Assembly: GCA_015350385.1 (NCBI GenBank)
Contig: WNKI01000003.1
Location: 2,517,799 to 2,581,798, forward strand
Origin: Aculops lycopersici
Taxonomy: Eukaryota; Arthropoda; Arachnida; Trombidiformes; Eriophyidae
Length of the DNA: 64,000 nt
Reading direction: 5' to 3'
Below are positions 9,568-20,835 of the stretch, one piece after another. The notes under the pieces are model-generated. The model saw only the letters and a program-made list of their open reading frames with translations, was not told the origin of the DNA and searched no databases. Made by a program: the position numbers and the translations under genes. How positions within the stretch are numbered: position 1 is the first letter of the stretch; each line of letters begins with the position of its first letter.

Positions 9568-12500
9568 TCAAGTCCCTATTTTTCGATTGTTATTGTAATT
9601 GTTATTGTTTGTCTCGGCATCATTGAATCTCTCTGCTAAAGTCGACATTCTCGTCACGATTCGTTGCGTAGAATCTCGTCGTAGTTGTTCCATTTGGCTT
9701 CGTGCTCGATACTGTTGGCCTAGAATAAAACCAATCAGGCAGCCGAGAGAGACGGCAAATATGGCTACAGTCCACAGTGCAAAAGATCTGATCAATTGCA
9801 ATCTCGCCAACCCTCTAGCTAACCAAACAAACTTGCTTAAGACCTGTGAGCTTTCCACGTTTACGAATCCCCTAAGTGGCTCATAGTGCCAAATGCGTGC
9901 GTTTGTTTGGTTTGTGATGATATTCACATTGTTTCCACTCTTTCCATCACGTGAATTAGAAGACATTGCCTCAGCTAACGTTACGGAATTTAAATGACAG
10001 GTGAGCAATGAACTTTTGAGTCCCATTGTGGCTTTCACATCGAACGACTTGCACGCCGGCCACGGTGCCGATTGTTGCTTGAAACAAAGCGTAGCGCAGG
10101 CTGTTTTATCTAGACCGCGTATAATTGTTTGCGAGTTACCTGATCTCTTGATGAAACTAGACATACCTTTGAGGTAATTTATTGCGTCCGTTTCTTGGCT
10201 AATCAATTTAGAGTAAGCCTCGTGCTCCTCGTCACTCTTTTCCGTCGCCCCCAAAGAAACTCCCTGTTGCTCCTCATAAAGCAAGTCCAGTTTGAACTTG
10301 TAAACTTCAACCTCATAACTACCACCCCATTTACTCAATTCACTTTCCCTCTCCTCTTTTGATTTATCAGAGGAAAATTCATGCTCAAAGGCACAGTAGC
10401 CAACAGTCTTGTCGTCATCTAGTTCATCCTCATTCTTTTTAGTCGGATTCAGTTGCGCTTTACTCAAATACAAAAAACGCGAGCAAACATCTTGACTCCT
10501 ATGTCGTTTGCTCAAGTTGGACAATCTTGACGCTTCATCAAAAGAAGGATCCTGGTCCACTTCTGCTTCGCCCACTTGATTCAATAGATAGTCATTTAAC
10601 TTTGAGACCCGATCCTCCTCCGATTCAATCAATTTGATTTGATGCAAAGTGCATCGCTTTGCACACTCCTCACGACCACTTGTTGTAGGCTGAGGTGCAA
10701 GCTTGAAATTGCTAAAGGTTTGCACGAGGGGACCCGCAAAGTAGCTGAGATAGTTTTTGTTGCGCAATTCACAGGTAGGCTGATACTCGAGCTCGATGGA
10801 GTCTTGATTAGAATCTAATTCAACACTTAATTTGGTACCAAATTTCATCTTTTTTCCCCCAAGCAACTGACCGAGTTGTGTCATGTCAAAATAAACTTCT
10901 GATATCGTGCAATGGACCTGAAAGCCATGGAAGCAAACTGAACAGGAATTACAATTTAAGTTTGCGTTACAAGTTAGCTGACACTTGCTCAAACTTATGA
11001 CACCTGTGGAGGATTTGTCCTGTTCGGAACCATCCATCAATTCAATCTTCGTGTTTCGCTCGTCATCCTCCAACAATGTCAGCCCACTAATCGAATGCAA
11101 CGGAACTTTCTCATCACTTTTCCCATCATTAGTTTTATGTTGCTTATACTTGGCGTCATACTCAGAGCTATCAACCTTGAAATTAGCCAACTTAAAATTA
11201 CCAAGCGATTTTAAATCAAGAGTTGTGCCAATAATGTTGCTACTAACGTCCATCAGATTTGACTTGACCTTCAATAGGAAAACTAAATACGGATACATGG
11301 GATCTTTTACCTTGGTTGTCCTATACACAGTAACCTCGCCTTTTTTCATAGCAAGAGCATTGGACTCCAGGTAACACTGGTGCGTTTTTTCGTCAAATCC
11401 AAATATGTGATTATCCTTAACACGTGCAGCTTTCAATAGGCAATCTTGTAAAGAGGCCATCGAGGTCGAGTCTCTATAATTGTACATTGAAGTTGAAGGA
11501 ATCTCGGCAATTTGCGTCGACATTTGCTCGTGTTCATTGACCTCAAAGGCCAAAGCTAGCGAGTGTATTTGGTTAGGACTCTTGATTAGTCTGACTTCAA
11601 AATTTCTAATTAGTGTAACAGGTATGCCAACACTTTTCTGTAGAGCTTCTAATAAAATCAAATCCCTTTCCACTGGCTCCTTTCTAAGCAATTGATTTGA
11701 TTCCTTGGAAGTCGATTGTAGTAACATCTCAATTCCAGCATGAGAGTCCAGAGAATGAGAGCACAAACCCATAAGAGAAAACAACTCCTTTGGTTGATCA
11801 TTGTTCTTGCCCATAACTGAGTCCAAATTCCAGGCAAACTCGAGCAAATGAATCTCTGCGTGGCTCTCTCTCACAACTGAACCTTCTGCAGTTTGCCTAA
11901 GTTTAAGCACCTCAAGGTAAAGGGGAGTCATTGTTTCTTGATTGAGATTAGGACTAAGGTAAAGTAAAACTGAATATCTTTGTTTGGCACTCTTTTCCTT
12001 GGTCTCAATCACGGGAGCCTCAAGCCAAAGGGGCAATTCGTCAATCTCGCCCTCGAAGACCAGAGCCTCGATTCCTCTTACCTGAGCGCGACCCAAGTAT
12101 ACAAACTTTTGATTCCTTCCACCGAGTAGAATTTGCTCCACAGGTAGTGGTGTGTTTTTATCATCGGCATTAGCCGAAAAACTACCCTCGATTTTGCCTA
12201 TGATACAATCTGCCTGTGGCTTGTATGGGTCTTGACGTTGGTATGGAGGATTCGAGTTAGATGTTGAGGCAGAGGTAGAGAAAGAAGTCAAGTCAATCAA
12301 TTGACTTGAATCAGATTGATCAACTTGACTAGTCTCGCTCTTGATGTGAAATAATCGCTTGTACTTGAGATTCATTATCTTCCATTCGCTTGGCGACGTG
12401 TCGACTCTCAATGATTCAAGGCCATGGTCGTAGGCAACAAATAGAGTTGACTCAATGTCTTCATGATGTCTACTTGTAATTCTAACCTCAGCTTGGAATG

Positions 12501-13500
12501 CAAATCTCGTTAACTTGCGCCTTTGGTCATTTAATGAACTCAACGGCGACTTGTAGGCCTCCAATTGATCGACACAACCCATGAATGGTTCCAATAAAAA
12601 GGGATCATGAGTAATCAGATCGCTGCTCACCTGTAGGCCAGGTAATTGGAGGGCACTCATGGGATTTGGACTCAACTCGACGCGTGCAAAGTCAACGGTG
12701 ATGGTTGATTCGGCAAACTCCAGTTGCTTATTGTACCAGGTGACACTAATTCGATCTGGAAAGGGGCGCATCTGTTCACCGCCGCCGTCACCTGTGGATG
12801 GCGGCTCCGAGATTTGCAAATAAAACACCTGCATGTAGAATTTTCCCCACGACAATTTCAATTCGCCATTCATCTCATACTTGATGCTGGGAAAATCTAG
12901 CAACTTTTGTCCATTCGGTTGATCCAATCCCTTGAATTTGAGGTGATTCTTATTTTGTTCGACGAGAAACAGCAACCGACTCGGACCTACAATGTGATCG
13001 GGTATCTTGAAATCGTCAATTTGAAAGTCGAACAAATCAAAGGAGAGTTGCTTTTTGTACTCCTCATCCGCAATCAATTTCAACTGATCCTTTCCATTTG
13101 TAAAGTCTTCGATTAAATTTAAACTCTTTCCCTCCAATGAGGTATCCACACGGAGCTTACCTGTGTGAGTTCTAACACTAGAAGTAACTTGAGAGCTAGT
13201 TATATATTGAGCCTCAAAAATGATGTTAGCTCTCTGTTGTTCATTTGAATAAAACTCATAAAACTCCGATTTGAACTTGGACCTCAACTTTTGGTTCACT
13301 AAAATATTTTTGCCATCGAGATAGCGCCAGTTCCGAACACGACTCTTCACCGAGAAGAATCGGGTTTCCGTTAGCGAGTTTCTCTGAAGTTTATCCCCAG
13401 ATTGCGAGTCTTTGTCTTGCTTGCAAACTACTCCATACAAGACAAAACTAATTATTAATATTAACGATAGTAGTAATCTAAAATAATGCAACATTTTCAT
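9568..13500 (-). CDS. Large secreted type I membrane protein, LolA-like/PAN-like family, copy 1
   Basis: An intronless gene of 1310 residues with a signal peptide (residues about 3-26, ending GVVC). A large Cys-containing ectodomain is followed by one membrane segment near 1240-1262 (ALWTVAIFAVSLGCLIGF) and a basic cytoplasmic tail ending in Asn repeats. It is paralogous to the gene at 36847-40929, with the same order of motifs. These are YSNEQQ (84-89), PDHIVG (167-172), FVAYD..L..LR, a G-x-x-x-VRGI block, then Cys clusters resembling PAN/apple modules (CNSCSVCFHG; CATLCF...CKSFD). The VRGI block recalls LolA-like domains of uncharacterised invertebrate secreted proteins; that assignment is from memory and tentative. 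No enzymatic residues are evident. A role as a lipid-binding or adhesive surface protein is only a guess. Confidence 0.85.
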   Translation of the reverse strand: MKMLHYFRLLLSLILIISFVLYGVVCKQDKDSQSGDKLQRNSLTETRFFSVKSRVRNWRYLDGKNILVNQKLRSKFKSEFYEFYSNEQQRANIIFEAQYITSSQVTSSVRTHTGKLRVDTSLEGKSLNLIEDFTNGKDQLKLIADEEYKKQLSFDLFDFQIDDFKIPDHIVGPSRLLFLVEQNKNHLKFKGLDQPNGQKLLDFPSIKYEMNGELKLSWGKFYMQVFYLQISEPPSTGDGGGEQMRPFPDRISVTWYNKQLEFAESTITVDFARVELSPNPMSALQLPGLQVSSDLITHDPFLLEPFMGCVDQLEAYKSPLSSLNDQRRKLTRFAFQAEVRITSRHHEDIESTLFVAYDHGLESLRVDTSPSEWKIMNLKYKRLFHIKSETSQVDQSDSSQLIDLTSFSTSASTSNSNPPYQRQDPYKPQADCIIGKIEGSFSANADDKNTPLPVEQILLGGRNQKFVYLGRAQVRGIEALVFEGEIDELPLWLEAPVIETKEKSAKQRYSVLLYLSPNLNQETMTPLYLEVLKLRQTAEGSVVRESHAEIHLLEFAWNLDSVMGKNNDQPKELFSLMGLCSHSLDSHAGIEMLLQSTSKESNQLLRKEPVERDLILLEALQKSVGIPVTLIRNFEVRLIKSPNQIHSLALAFEVNEHEQMSTQIAEIPSTSMYNYRDSTSMASLQDCLLKAARVKDNHIFGFDEKTHQCYLESNALAMKKGEVTVYRTTKVKDPMYPYLVFLLKVKSNLMDVSSNIIGTTLDLKSLGNFKLANFKVDSSEYDAKYKQHKTNDGKSDEKVPLHSISGLTLLEDDERNTKIELMDGSEQDKSSTGVISLSKCQLTCNANLNCNSCSVCFHGFQVHCTISEVYFDMTQLGQLLGGKKMKFGTKLSVELDSNQDSIELEYQPTCELRNKNYLSYFAGPLVQTFSNFKLAPQPTTSGREECAKRCTLHQIKLIESEEDRVSKLNDYLLNQVGEAEVDQDPSFDEASRLSNLSKRHRSQDVCSRFLYLSKAQLNPTKKNEDELDDDKTVGYCAFEHEFSSDKSKEERESELSKWGGSYEVEVYKFKLDLLYEEQQGVSLGATEKSDEEHEAYSKLISQETDAINYLKGMSSFIKRSGNSQTIIRGLDKTACATLCFKQQSAPWPACKSFDVKATMGLKSSLLTCHLNSVTLAEAMSSNSRDGKSGNNVNIITNQTNARIWHYEPLRGFVNVESSQVLSKFVWLARGLARLQLIRSFALWTVAIFAVSLGCLIGFILGQQYRARSQMEQLRRDSTQRIVTRMSTLAERFNDAETNNNNYNNNRKIGT
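9724..9729 (+). terminator. Candidate zucchini polyadenylation signal inside the opposing gene
   Basis: AATAAA on the plus strand, 181 bp past the zucchini stop, within the coding end of the convergent gene. I see no nearer plus-strand hexamer. Confidence 0.35.
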
Positions 13501-15097
13501 TAGACATTACTTTTATTCGGCAGTCAATTATTTATTATACAGCAGCAATATGACACCGATTTGTTTACCTTTTGCGCCTTTCAAGATTCGATGTTGCGAG
13601 GATTGCGTTGGTGTTGGCCACTAACTTTGCGGGTGGCCGCCGAGCCAACAATTAGTTGCATTTAGATTGCCGATTGATCAATTGATTAAGTCTCGAATTG
13701 CGACTCGACTTGCTTCAGGTACAATGTGAGCAGTTAGTGGGAGCTGCAGCAGTATTTGCCGTTACGGCCACCTGTCACCGCTAATGGGGTACGCAACTCT
13801 CTGCGCGTAGCGCCCGCAAGCTGGCACATGGTTGCATCATTATCCCAATGCGCGCCCTCCTTACAAGTGTCCAGTTATTCCTTCGAGACTCGAAAATAGA
13901 GCTGCCGAGCTAGGGACTGACGAGTTGATTTTTTTTCTCGAAGCCACAGAGTGGCCATAAATCATTGTAGATTTCTGTTGCGTCATCGTCATTGTACGCG
14001 ACAACAACAGCAGTAGCTTGGCCAAGTGGCATGTCGGTCTTCGTCAGACGGTTGGTTGGTTGGTTTATGTTAAGTTTCATCTGGCCAACTGAGATCATCA
14101 AATCCTCTTAAGCCAACCGAGAGACAGGAAGGCGACTAATACCTCGCAGGTAAGTAGAACCACCAGCATAACCACTAAATTACCTTTGCCCACCAATCAA
14201 TTGTTCGGCTCAATCCACTTACTGTCTGCTCGGCAGTAGTAGTATCAGACGAAGTTGTCGTCAGTCGGCACAGTGGCAACCCAACTAAGCATATAACCGC
14301 ATATTCAGTTAATAATAACGAGTCACATAGCCATTGGCATTAGCAGTAGTAGTTGTAGTTGTAGTTGGGGTACAATTGTTACAGTAAGCTAACTGGCAGC
14401 GATAAGCGAGACAAAAATTGTTGAATTAGTAGCAATAAACTGGTGCCATATGGCAATCGAAAGAGAGAAGGATAACAACAACAACAGCATCAACAATTAT
14501 GACAAAATAACATTCGGATTGATAACCACTATTTCAATGCTAACTTCCGTGCCCGTGAAGCGACTCATTTGCCAAGCTTCTCTGCCGTCACCGTCACAGA
14601 AGCCGCCACCGGCGCACCGGCTCACTTTTGCGCTTTTCAGTCTGACCTGATTTTTGATAGCTGGCGCTGGTGTTTATATTGCTCATCGCTAGGCGCGCGT
14701 AAGTGAGCCAATCTTCCAGTTGGAAAGAGTTCTTTGTTTTTATTGTTATTTTGACAGTGATAACTCCTTAATAACTAAATCAAGTTAAACTAAAAACTTA
14801 GCCCAAAGAAAGAGAGAAGAAACGAGAATGAAAAGCGGGGACAATTGATTGATTGCCATCATTATTATTATTTGATTTGATAAGAGGCACACAAGAAGCC
14901 AACAAGTGGCTGAACCATGTCGTCGATATAAAGATGTGTAACAAGTTGACATAACAAGTGTTTTTAATATCAGTATTATTGTTATTACTGCATACAAGCA
15001 ACCAGGTGACATTCCACTTGTTTTCAACGAGGATCAATTAGCAAGGAAGGGAAGGGAAGGAAAGAAGAAATAGGTAGAAGTAGAGGAAACCAGCAAA
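13501..15097. other. Divergent intergenic region between the large membrane gene and the MFSD6-like gene
   Basis: Contains the TATA box above and short GTA/TTG-type simple repeats (about 14340-14370). No supported coding sequence. The last 100 bp is purine-rich (gaagggaagggaagg) and likely MFSD6-like 5' UTR. Confidence 0.5.
13531..13539 (-). promoter_or_regulatory. TATA box of large membrane protein gene, copy 1
   Basis: Minus strand reads GTATAATAAATAA, 31-39 bp upstream of the ATG at 13500. This implies a 5' UTR of only about 10 bases, so the second in-frame ATG (13494) may also be used. Confidence 0.5.
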
Positions 15098-16759
15098 ATG
15101 ATCTTTAGTCTCCACTTCTCGCTTATTATGGCCGGCTATTCGGCATGCGGCATCCTATTGGGCAGTTATATGATGAAATACGCCGGCGCCTCGGAGTTGG
15201 ATTTGGGATTTGTCTTTATGATCCAGCCGCTAACTGTATTTGCTCGTCCAATAATCAATGCACAAGCAGACCGAACCCAAACCCACAAAACCCTATTAAC
15301 TTGGTGTGTGTTTGCAAACTTTTTAGCCTACATCCCATTTATGGTGTTGCCATTTCTACTGCAAGATCCCCAGCTAGCCGAATGGCTAACTTTAAAATGG
15401 AGATTTTGGCTCCTCGTTTCGTGTCATGTAATTGGAAGTTTAGCTTTCACTGGAATCAGGTCTCTAGGCGACGCTTTGGCCTGCAATTACGCCAAACGAG
15501 TCAATTCCGATTTCACAAACTACCGAAAGTTTGGAGCCATTAGCTTTGGAACCTGCGGCTTTCTCTTGGGCCAAATTAACCAAAATTGGATTTTACCTGA
15601 CTTTGTCCCCTCGTTTATCATGAACGTTGTTTGCATGTTTGTCCTCATGACGCTCATCTACTTTTGGCCCGCCGAAGACTTTGTCATTTGCGCTGACAAT
15701 AATACTAACAAGAAAAACAAGCAGCTTAACAGGGACCAGATGCAAGTTGCCAAGTTGAAAAATTGCCATCCAATTGACTCGAACGATAGAGAGTTTTCAG
15801 GTTTTAGTTGCGGCCAAAAGTCTTGCTCGATTGAAGAATTTGGGTCAAAATCAGTTGAAATTAATGAGAAACAGCAAAAGCAGTATGCTCATCAACAAAC
15901 GAGCGAAGAATCAGGTGAAGCTGATGCAACTACCGGTCAAAATGTGAAGAGAATCAAGCTGACGGCCGAGCAACAGGTGAAAATTTTCTGTCTTTTAATC
16001 AAGAGAGACATTAGGATTCCATTGTTTCTGTTGCTCCTACTCTACGGCGGACTCGTCGGTTATGCGCCGCCAAATTTTGTCTTCACCTATGTGAATGTCT
16101 TTTGCCATGAAAAGGGTACCTGTGATGCGGCTTCACTTGGTGGCTTAATGATGATTTGTTATTGTTTGTGCGAAACCATTTGCTACATGATCATCAGTCG
16201 CCTTAGATCAAGAATGAATTACCTAATATTGCTAGAAATTACCCTAATTAGTTTGGCCTTCCACTATTACTTCTACGGGTTTCTATTGCCCTCGTTGCCG
16301 CCCGTCTTTTTTATAGTGGAATCGTTGCATGGATTAGAATACTCGTCTAGTTTGTCGTCGAGCGTTGAGCTCGCCTACAAGTTTGCAAACGAAGTTGAAC
16401 TATTAATACCTGAGCTAATTGCATTAGGAATCATTAGTCCAAGTGACGATACTGAGTTGGTTAAAGTTTCCCTGATGGCCACAATGAGCGGGTGCTTTAC
16501 CTTTATGTACGAGGGACTTGGTTGCATCATTGGCTCTTTTATCTTTGGCCTAACAACAGACTATTACTCCTTCAGATTCACCTGGATTCTAATTGGCACA
16601 CTCTCCTCGATTGGCTGTGTGTCGGTTTTAGTTATTATTCTATTGGGCAAGTGTCTCAAAATAAAGCCGCAAATCGAGCAACTAGAGCGACCGTCGTCGT
16701 CGTCACTTGATCGGCAGCATCATGATCATGAGTCCAACTCGGTGGGTGTTGCGAGCTAG
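15098..16759 (+). CDS. Major facilitator superfamily transporter, MFSD6-like
   Basis: Intronless, 553 residues, starting at the first ATG. There are about twelve hydrophobic segments in two halves, separated by a hydrophilic loop (about residues 200-295) rich in Lys, Gln and Glu. The N-terminal half has the MFSD6-type pattern: a large second segment with FARPIINAQADRTQTHK between segments 2 and 3, and later GIRSLGDALACNYAK and NYRKFGAISFG. The C-terminal half includes ESLHGLEYSSSLSSSVELA, matching the E/QSLHGL motif of MFSD6 relatives. The substrate of the family is not settled. The product is expected in the plasma membrane or in vesicles. An AATAAA lies 22 bp after the stop. A more distant MFS_1-like assignment is the alternative. 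Confidence 0.85.
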   Translation: MIFSLHFSLIMAGYSACGILLGSYMMKYAGASELDLGFVFMIQPLTVFARPIINAQADRTQTHKTLLTWCVFANFLAYIPFMVLPFLLQDPQLAEWLTLKWRFWLLVSCHVIGSLAFTGIRSLGDALACNYAKRVNSDFTNYRKFGAISFGTCGFLLGQINQNWILPDFVPSFIMNVVCMFVLMTLIYFWPAEDFVICADNNTNKKNKQLNRDQMQVAKLKNCHPIDSNDREFSGFSCGQKSCSIEEFGSKSVEINEKQQKQYAHQQTSEESGEADATTGQNVKRIKLTAEQQVKIFCLLIKRDIRIPLFLLLLLYGGLVGYAPPNFVFTYVNVFCHEKGTCDAASLGGLMMICYCLCETICYMIISRLRSRMNYLILLEITLISLAFHYYFYGFLLPSLPPVFFIVESLHGLEYSSSLSSSVELAYKFANEVELLIPELIALGIISPSDDTELVKVSLMATMSGCFTFMYEGLGCIIGSFIFGLTTDYYSFRFTWILIGTLSSIGCVSVLVIILLGKCLKIKPQIEQLERPSSSSLDRQHHDHESNSVGVAS

Positions 16760-16780
16760 TTGATTGCTCACGCGGCTTAA

Positions 16781-16786
16781 AATAAA
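16781..16786 (+). terminator. Polyadenylation signal of the MFSD6-like gene
   Basis: AATAAA 22 bp after the stop. A second AATAAA occurs at 16920-16925. Confidence 0.6.
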
Positions 16787-19700
16787 CTAAACTTTGCACC
16801 CATGTGTGAATGCCAATTCTTTGTCATGGATGCAGCGGCAGGAGCAGCGGTTTAATTTAAGCCAAACTTTTTGCTTCAATCTTGTCCTCTAAATCTGGTG
16901 TGCAATCTATCTGTTTCTGAATAAAACGACCTGTTCAAATCAACCGTCGGCATGCGACGCTGCAAATCAGATTAACAAATTGATTGACTAGATTGAGCAG
17001 GGCAATCAACTTAGCGATGAGACAAGAGGAGCCGAACGTCGGTTAAGGAAAACTAGGAAGAAACCGGGTTTGATCAAATGCTTGGCGTCGCTGTTTGGCA
17101 AATTACGTGATGAGGTTTCTCTCCGGATTGATCGAGTTACTTGCGGTGATTTTTCTTTTTCTATCCCCGAGGCCCGATAGTTTGCTCAAATTTCTTCTTG
17201 TGTTCTTGCGATAAATTAGAGCCAAGCTAACGAGCTGAACGGAACGCAACGCAACGAAAAGAAACAAAACAAAACAAAACAAAACCAACCACTAGCTTGA
17301 TTTACTCCTTTTCTCCCTTTGAATGCAAATTTAAACACGTTCAAAAACTAAAACGTGCATTTGCTTCGATGGCGATAAAGCTCTGTTGATTCAGTGGCAA
17401 ATTTACTTGCTCCACCTTTCTGCTTCACTTGCCTGGTTTAAGGTTTTGAGGTCGCGGGCAATCAATGCTAATTTGCCATCTATTTCAATGGCCCTCAATG
17501 TAGAGGATGCAAATTTGCTTCCACCGCAAATAAAGTTCGATTTCAGCATTGTGAGTTCTCTCTCGCCAACCTACTTCTTTACCACCCCAAAAAGTCCCTT
17601 ATTCTTGAGGCAAGACTTGAGAGTTTCAACTGCAGTTCTCGCTCTCGAGAGGCTGGAATTTAAACATTTCCCCGAGACTTTGGCTCATATTCTACCTTCG
17701 CAGAGATTTAGATTGAGATCGATGATCGCTCTTGAGTGCAGAGGAAAGTTCGGAAACTTCCAGGTAACTAGAATTTGGAATGATGAGCCTCCTTTTGGGA
17801 CGAAACTTGAGAACAAAACAAGAGAAACTAAAATAAGAGAGAATAAAATAAAAGCTTTCTCTTTCTGTCTTTAAGATTAATGTATATTTTGCCCCCTCGC
17901 AAGAGACGCCTAAAAAAGAACTCATCGATGTGAGTTTAGATCTTTGCTCTAGATAGAAATAAAACTCACAGTTAAGTCTGATTCAATCCTAACCAATCCA
18001 ATCCAATCCAATTCAATCCTATCCTATCCTATCCCATCCCATCCCATCCCATCCCATCCCATCCCATCCCATCCCATCCCATCCCATCCCATCCAATTCA
18101 ATCTAATCCAATTGCCCGCACACAAATGGACTTCACACCTGAAAGAACTCAGCTGCTGAATTGATTTGACGCCAAGACCACTGAAGACTTCCATTGGCGT
18201 CCTTGCCTTTGCATTAGTCCCCTCGAGTTGTGCGCCTTCGAGTCAGATTCGAGTTTATTGGATTAGACGGGAGCTGGGCGCGTCCCCGCAAAAGGGATGC
18301 CGCTAGTCTCTCTTGGCGCACGCTTACCTGCAGCTCACTTGTCGCAGTTCGCGAATCACTAGGCACCAGATTGATTCAATATTAACGGCCACGACAACTG
18401 AGATGGAATCACTCGCCCGCTCGCCCGCTCACCGACTCACTCGCTTAGGGACCAAAATAACGACGATATTACTGGCTGGTGATGATTTCACCACCACGAC
18501 CTGGGTAACTTGAGTCAAACTCGTACACTAATATCTGGTCTTGTTTGATGCAAAGGTAGACTGCTCGCATTAGGTATCAAGTTGGGGGGATCCTAGCGTC
18601 AGGTGGCCGGAAGCAGGTGGTTTAGGTGAAGTCGGGCCCGGGCGCCAATGGAGACTCATAAAACTCCAACCGAGTGACGTCGCCCGGCCAACTCTTCCCT
18701 CTCGTCCATTTGCATTGCTACTCGACGCTTGCCATTTGGTGATACACTCTACTTCGCATAGCGATAGCACAGGTCCCTTGCATTGATAAGTGTTGGGTTT
18801 TTCAGGTGGACGAGGAATGCCAAAGTCGTCGCAGATTAACACCGGCCAAGCAGTGGCGGCGGCCACGAAACAACGCTAAAAGTCCGCCAATTTGATGGTC
18901 GTCACTTCTAACGAGAGAGTTGCGTCGACAATGACAACAGCGTCGGCGCCGGCTGTTGGGCGCAGGTAAAATGAGCAACATGAATGCGTTTCACGAAACC
19001 GCAAGCGAAACTAACCAAAGGCACTCACCACATGAGCCGTCAAGCGAGCGGGCGACCAACTAGCTTGCCCAAATTGACCAGCTGAATGCAAACGACCTTG
19101 AGTTTGTCTCTCCCCCTCAAATAGAGGCGCGAGACTCTATTTGAGGACTGGAACGATTGGACGCGCGCTGGTGGCCAATTTGCGTGGCAGCGAAGCAAGC
19201 AAGCAAGCTCCACCTAATGGAACTTGGCATGATTACCAATGCAACGTCAGAGCTCGAGCTTGAGCCTCAGATTGGCGTTGGAGTTGTTCAAAAGAGCCAC
19301 GCGCATAGGCTGTTCATTTTTCTGTTCGAAGATGATGGCTCCTCAAAAGAGTTTGCTAAAGGGTATTATGTCCAGTGACATCAATAGAACTTTTGAGCCC
19401 AATTAACTCGAACAGCCGACTTTTGGTTGCTCTACTTTACTGCTATCATGTGTGCAAGTGGATCAACTCTTTGCAACCCACCGACCGCGGGCTCCACCAT
19501 CATTATGATCAACAACCACCTTCGCGCAGGCCGAGTTTATTAGCCCGAAGGCTGGAAATGGAGAATCTATATCTTATTTCGTATTTTATTCCGGGTAACA
19601 CAATAACCACCAAACCAAAACATGATATTTTCATTCTTATCCCCTGCTGCTAGAAAGCCACTAACAACACGCCACCCGACTGGCAGTGGAAAACTGAACT

Positions 19701-20835
19701 AAACTAAAATCAACTGAACCAAACCGAATTGAACCGAACCGAACTGAACTGGAAAAAAGTCTCGATAGATCACGTAAAATTGCGTGCAAATCCCCCTCGC
19801 AATCGATTGGCCAGCTCACCTGCCGTTTGCGCGGCAACTCAAGCTCATCGCTGTTGCCCGACAACTAAATAGCCCTCCCATTCCACTGATCCCGCGCCAC
19901 CAAGGGATTCGGGCGAGCTTCTAGTTTTGTTGCGGCTAAATAGACTTGGTCACTCGAGCCACACGGAGAGAGGAACCTCAGTTCAGCACGAGTGACCAGT
20001 GGAGCGAGAGGAGCCGGCAAAGAGGGAGGAGATCGAGGAGGAGTTTTCGGCGGGAGGAAATTGAATTGCTTGGACACATGCTGCTCCCGATCACTAGCTT
20101 GCCCGCTCGGTCCCCTAAGCTACCGGCTCGTTTGTCGTCGCCAAGTTCCATGTTCCAAGTTTGCAGGCTCATATCAGCAAGGAGCTCAAGCGGGAGTGGT
20201 GGTTGCGCTGGTTTCTGAGCAGTCGAATGGAGGAAAATTTCAATATTGTGCATAGCGGCGCTCGCTCGGCGCCTTCAATTGGATATGACTGACTGACTGA
20301 ATGCCGCTCTTGCTGCTGCTGCTATTTCTTTCGATGGAAGGAAGCCTTTGCGAGTTTGTCGTTCGGCTACCGCTTTAAATCAGGGTGGCCAAAGTGGAAG
20401 CAGAAGCGCTAGCTTTCGTGAAAAAGAGCATCTCTCAAAAGCTTTTGAGCCGTCGCCACCGCTGACGCTCTTTTCGTCAACTCATTTGCTGCTGCTGATT
20501 GAATTTCTGTCGAAAAACTAAAAGTGGACTAGCAGAGTAAACTGAGTTCAGTCTAGTTTAGTTAGGTTTAGTTGGAAGACTCGGTTCGGTTAGCCGAAAA
20601 AAGAGGGCTGCTGCCTCTTCGAAGTTCCCACTCGAATTGCAGCAGAGAGTTTGGGGGGCAACAGCGAGCGGTGGTTGCAGCGGCAGCCAATCGCCGGAAG
20701 CTGCGCCTGCAGCAACACAAGTGGTGCGCCGTGCATCGCAGGAATGCAATCTGCCATTTGGGACTAGAGCGGCGGATTGATTGGCGAGTTTTTCTGCATT
20801 AAGCTCGCGGGACTCGTTGGAACAGGCAACGGGGT
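16787..20835. other. Gene-poor region, part 1
   Basis: I find no coding sequence I can support. It holds purine/pyrimidine-biased stretches, a pentanucleotide array (17994-18112) and short AAC/AAAC runs (about 17262-17285 and 19690-19750). Open stretches here mostly start at non-ATG codons, lack homology I can recognise and overlap on both strands. Unrecognised short exons or non-coding RNA cannot be excluded. Confidence 0.5.
17994..18112 (+). repeat. Pentanucleotide microsatellite (ATCCN)n
   Basis: About 24 units. The core at 18032-18095 is near-perfect (ATCCC)n, flanked by degenerate ATCCA and ATCCT units, the usual picture of an array that expanded from its centre. Confidence 0.95.

Noticed and set aside
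17386..17874. 162-codon plus-strand frame
   Set aside because: It starts at TTG, ends in a Lys/Arg/Glu-rich low-complexity run and has no recognisable domain.
18570..18866. Minus-strand frame with a Cys-spaced stretch (TYQCKGPVLSLCEVECITKW)
   Set aside because: It starts from a GTG, has no convincing splice sites and cannot be assigned to a domain. Kept only as a possible exon if RNA evidence appears.
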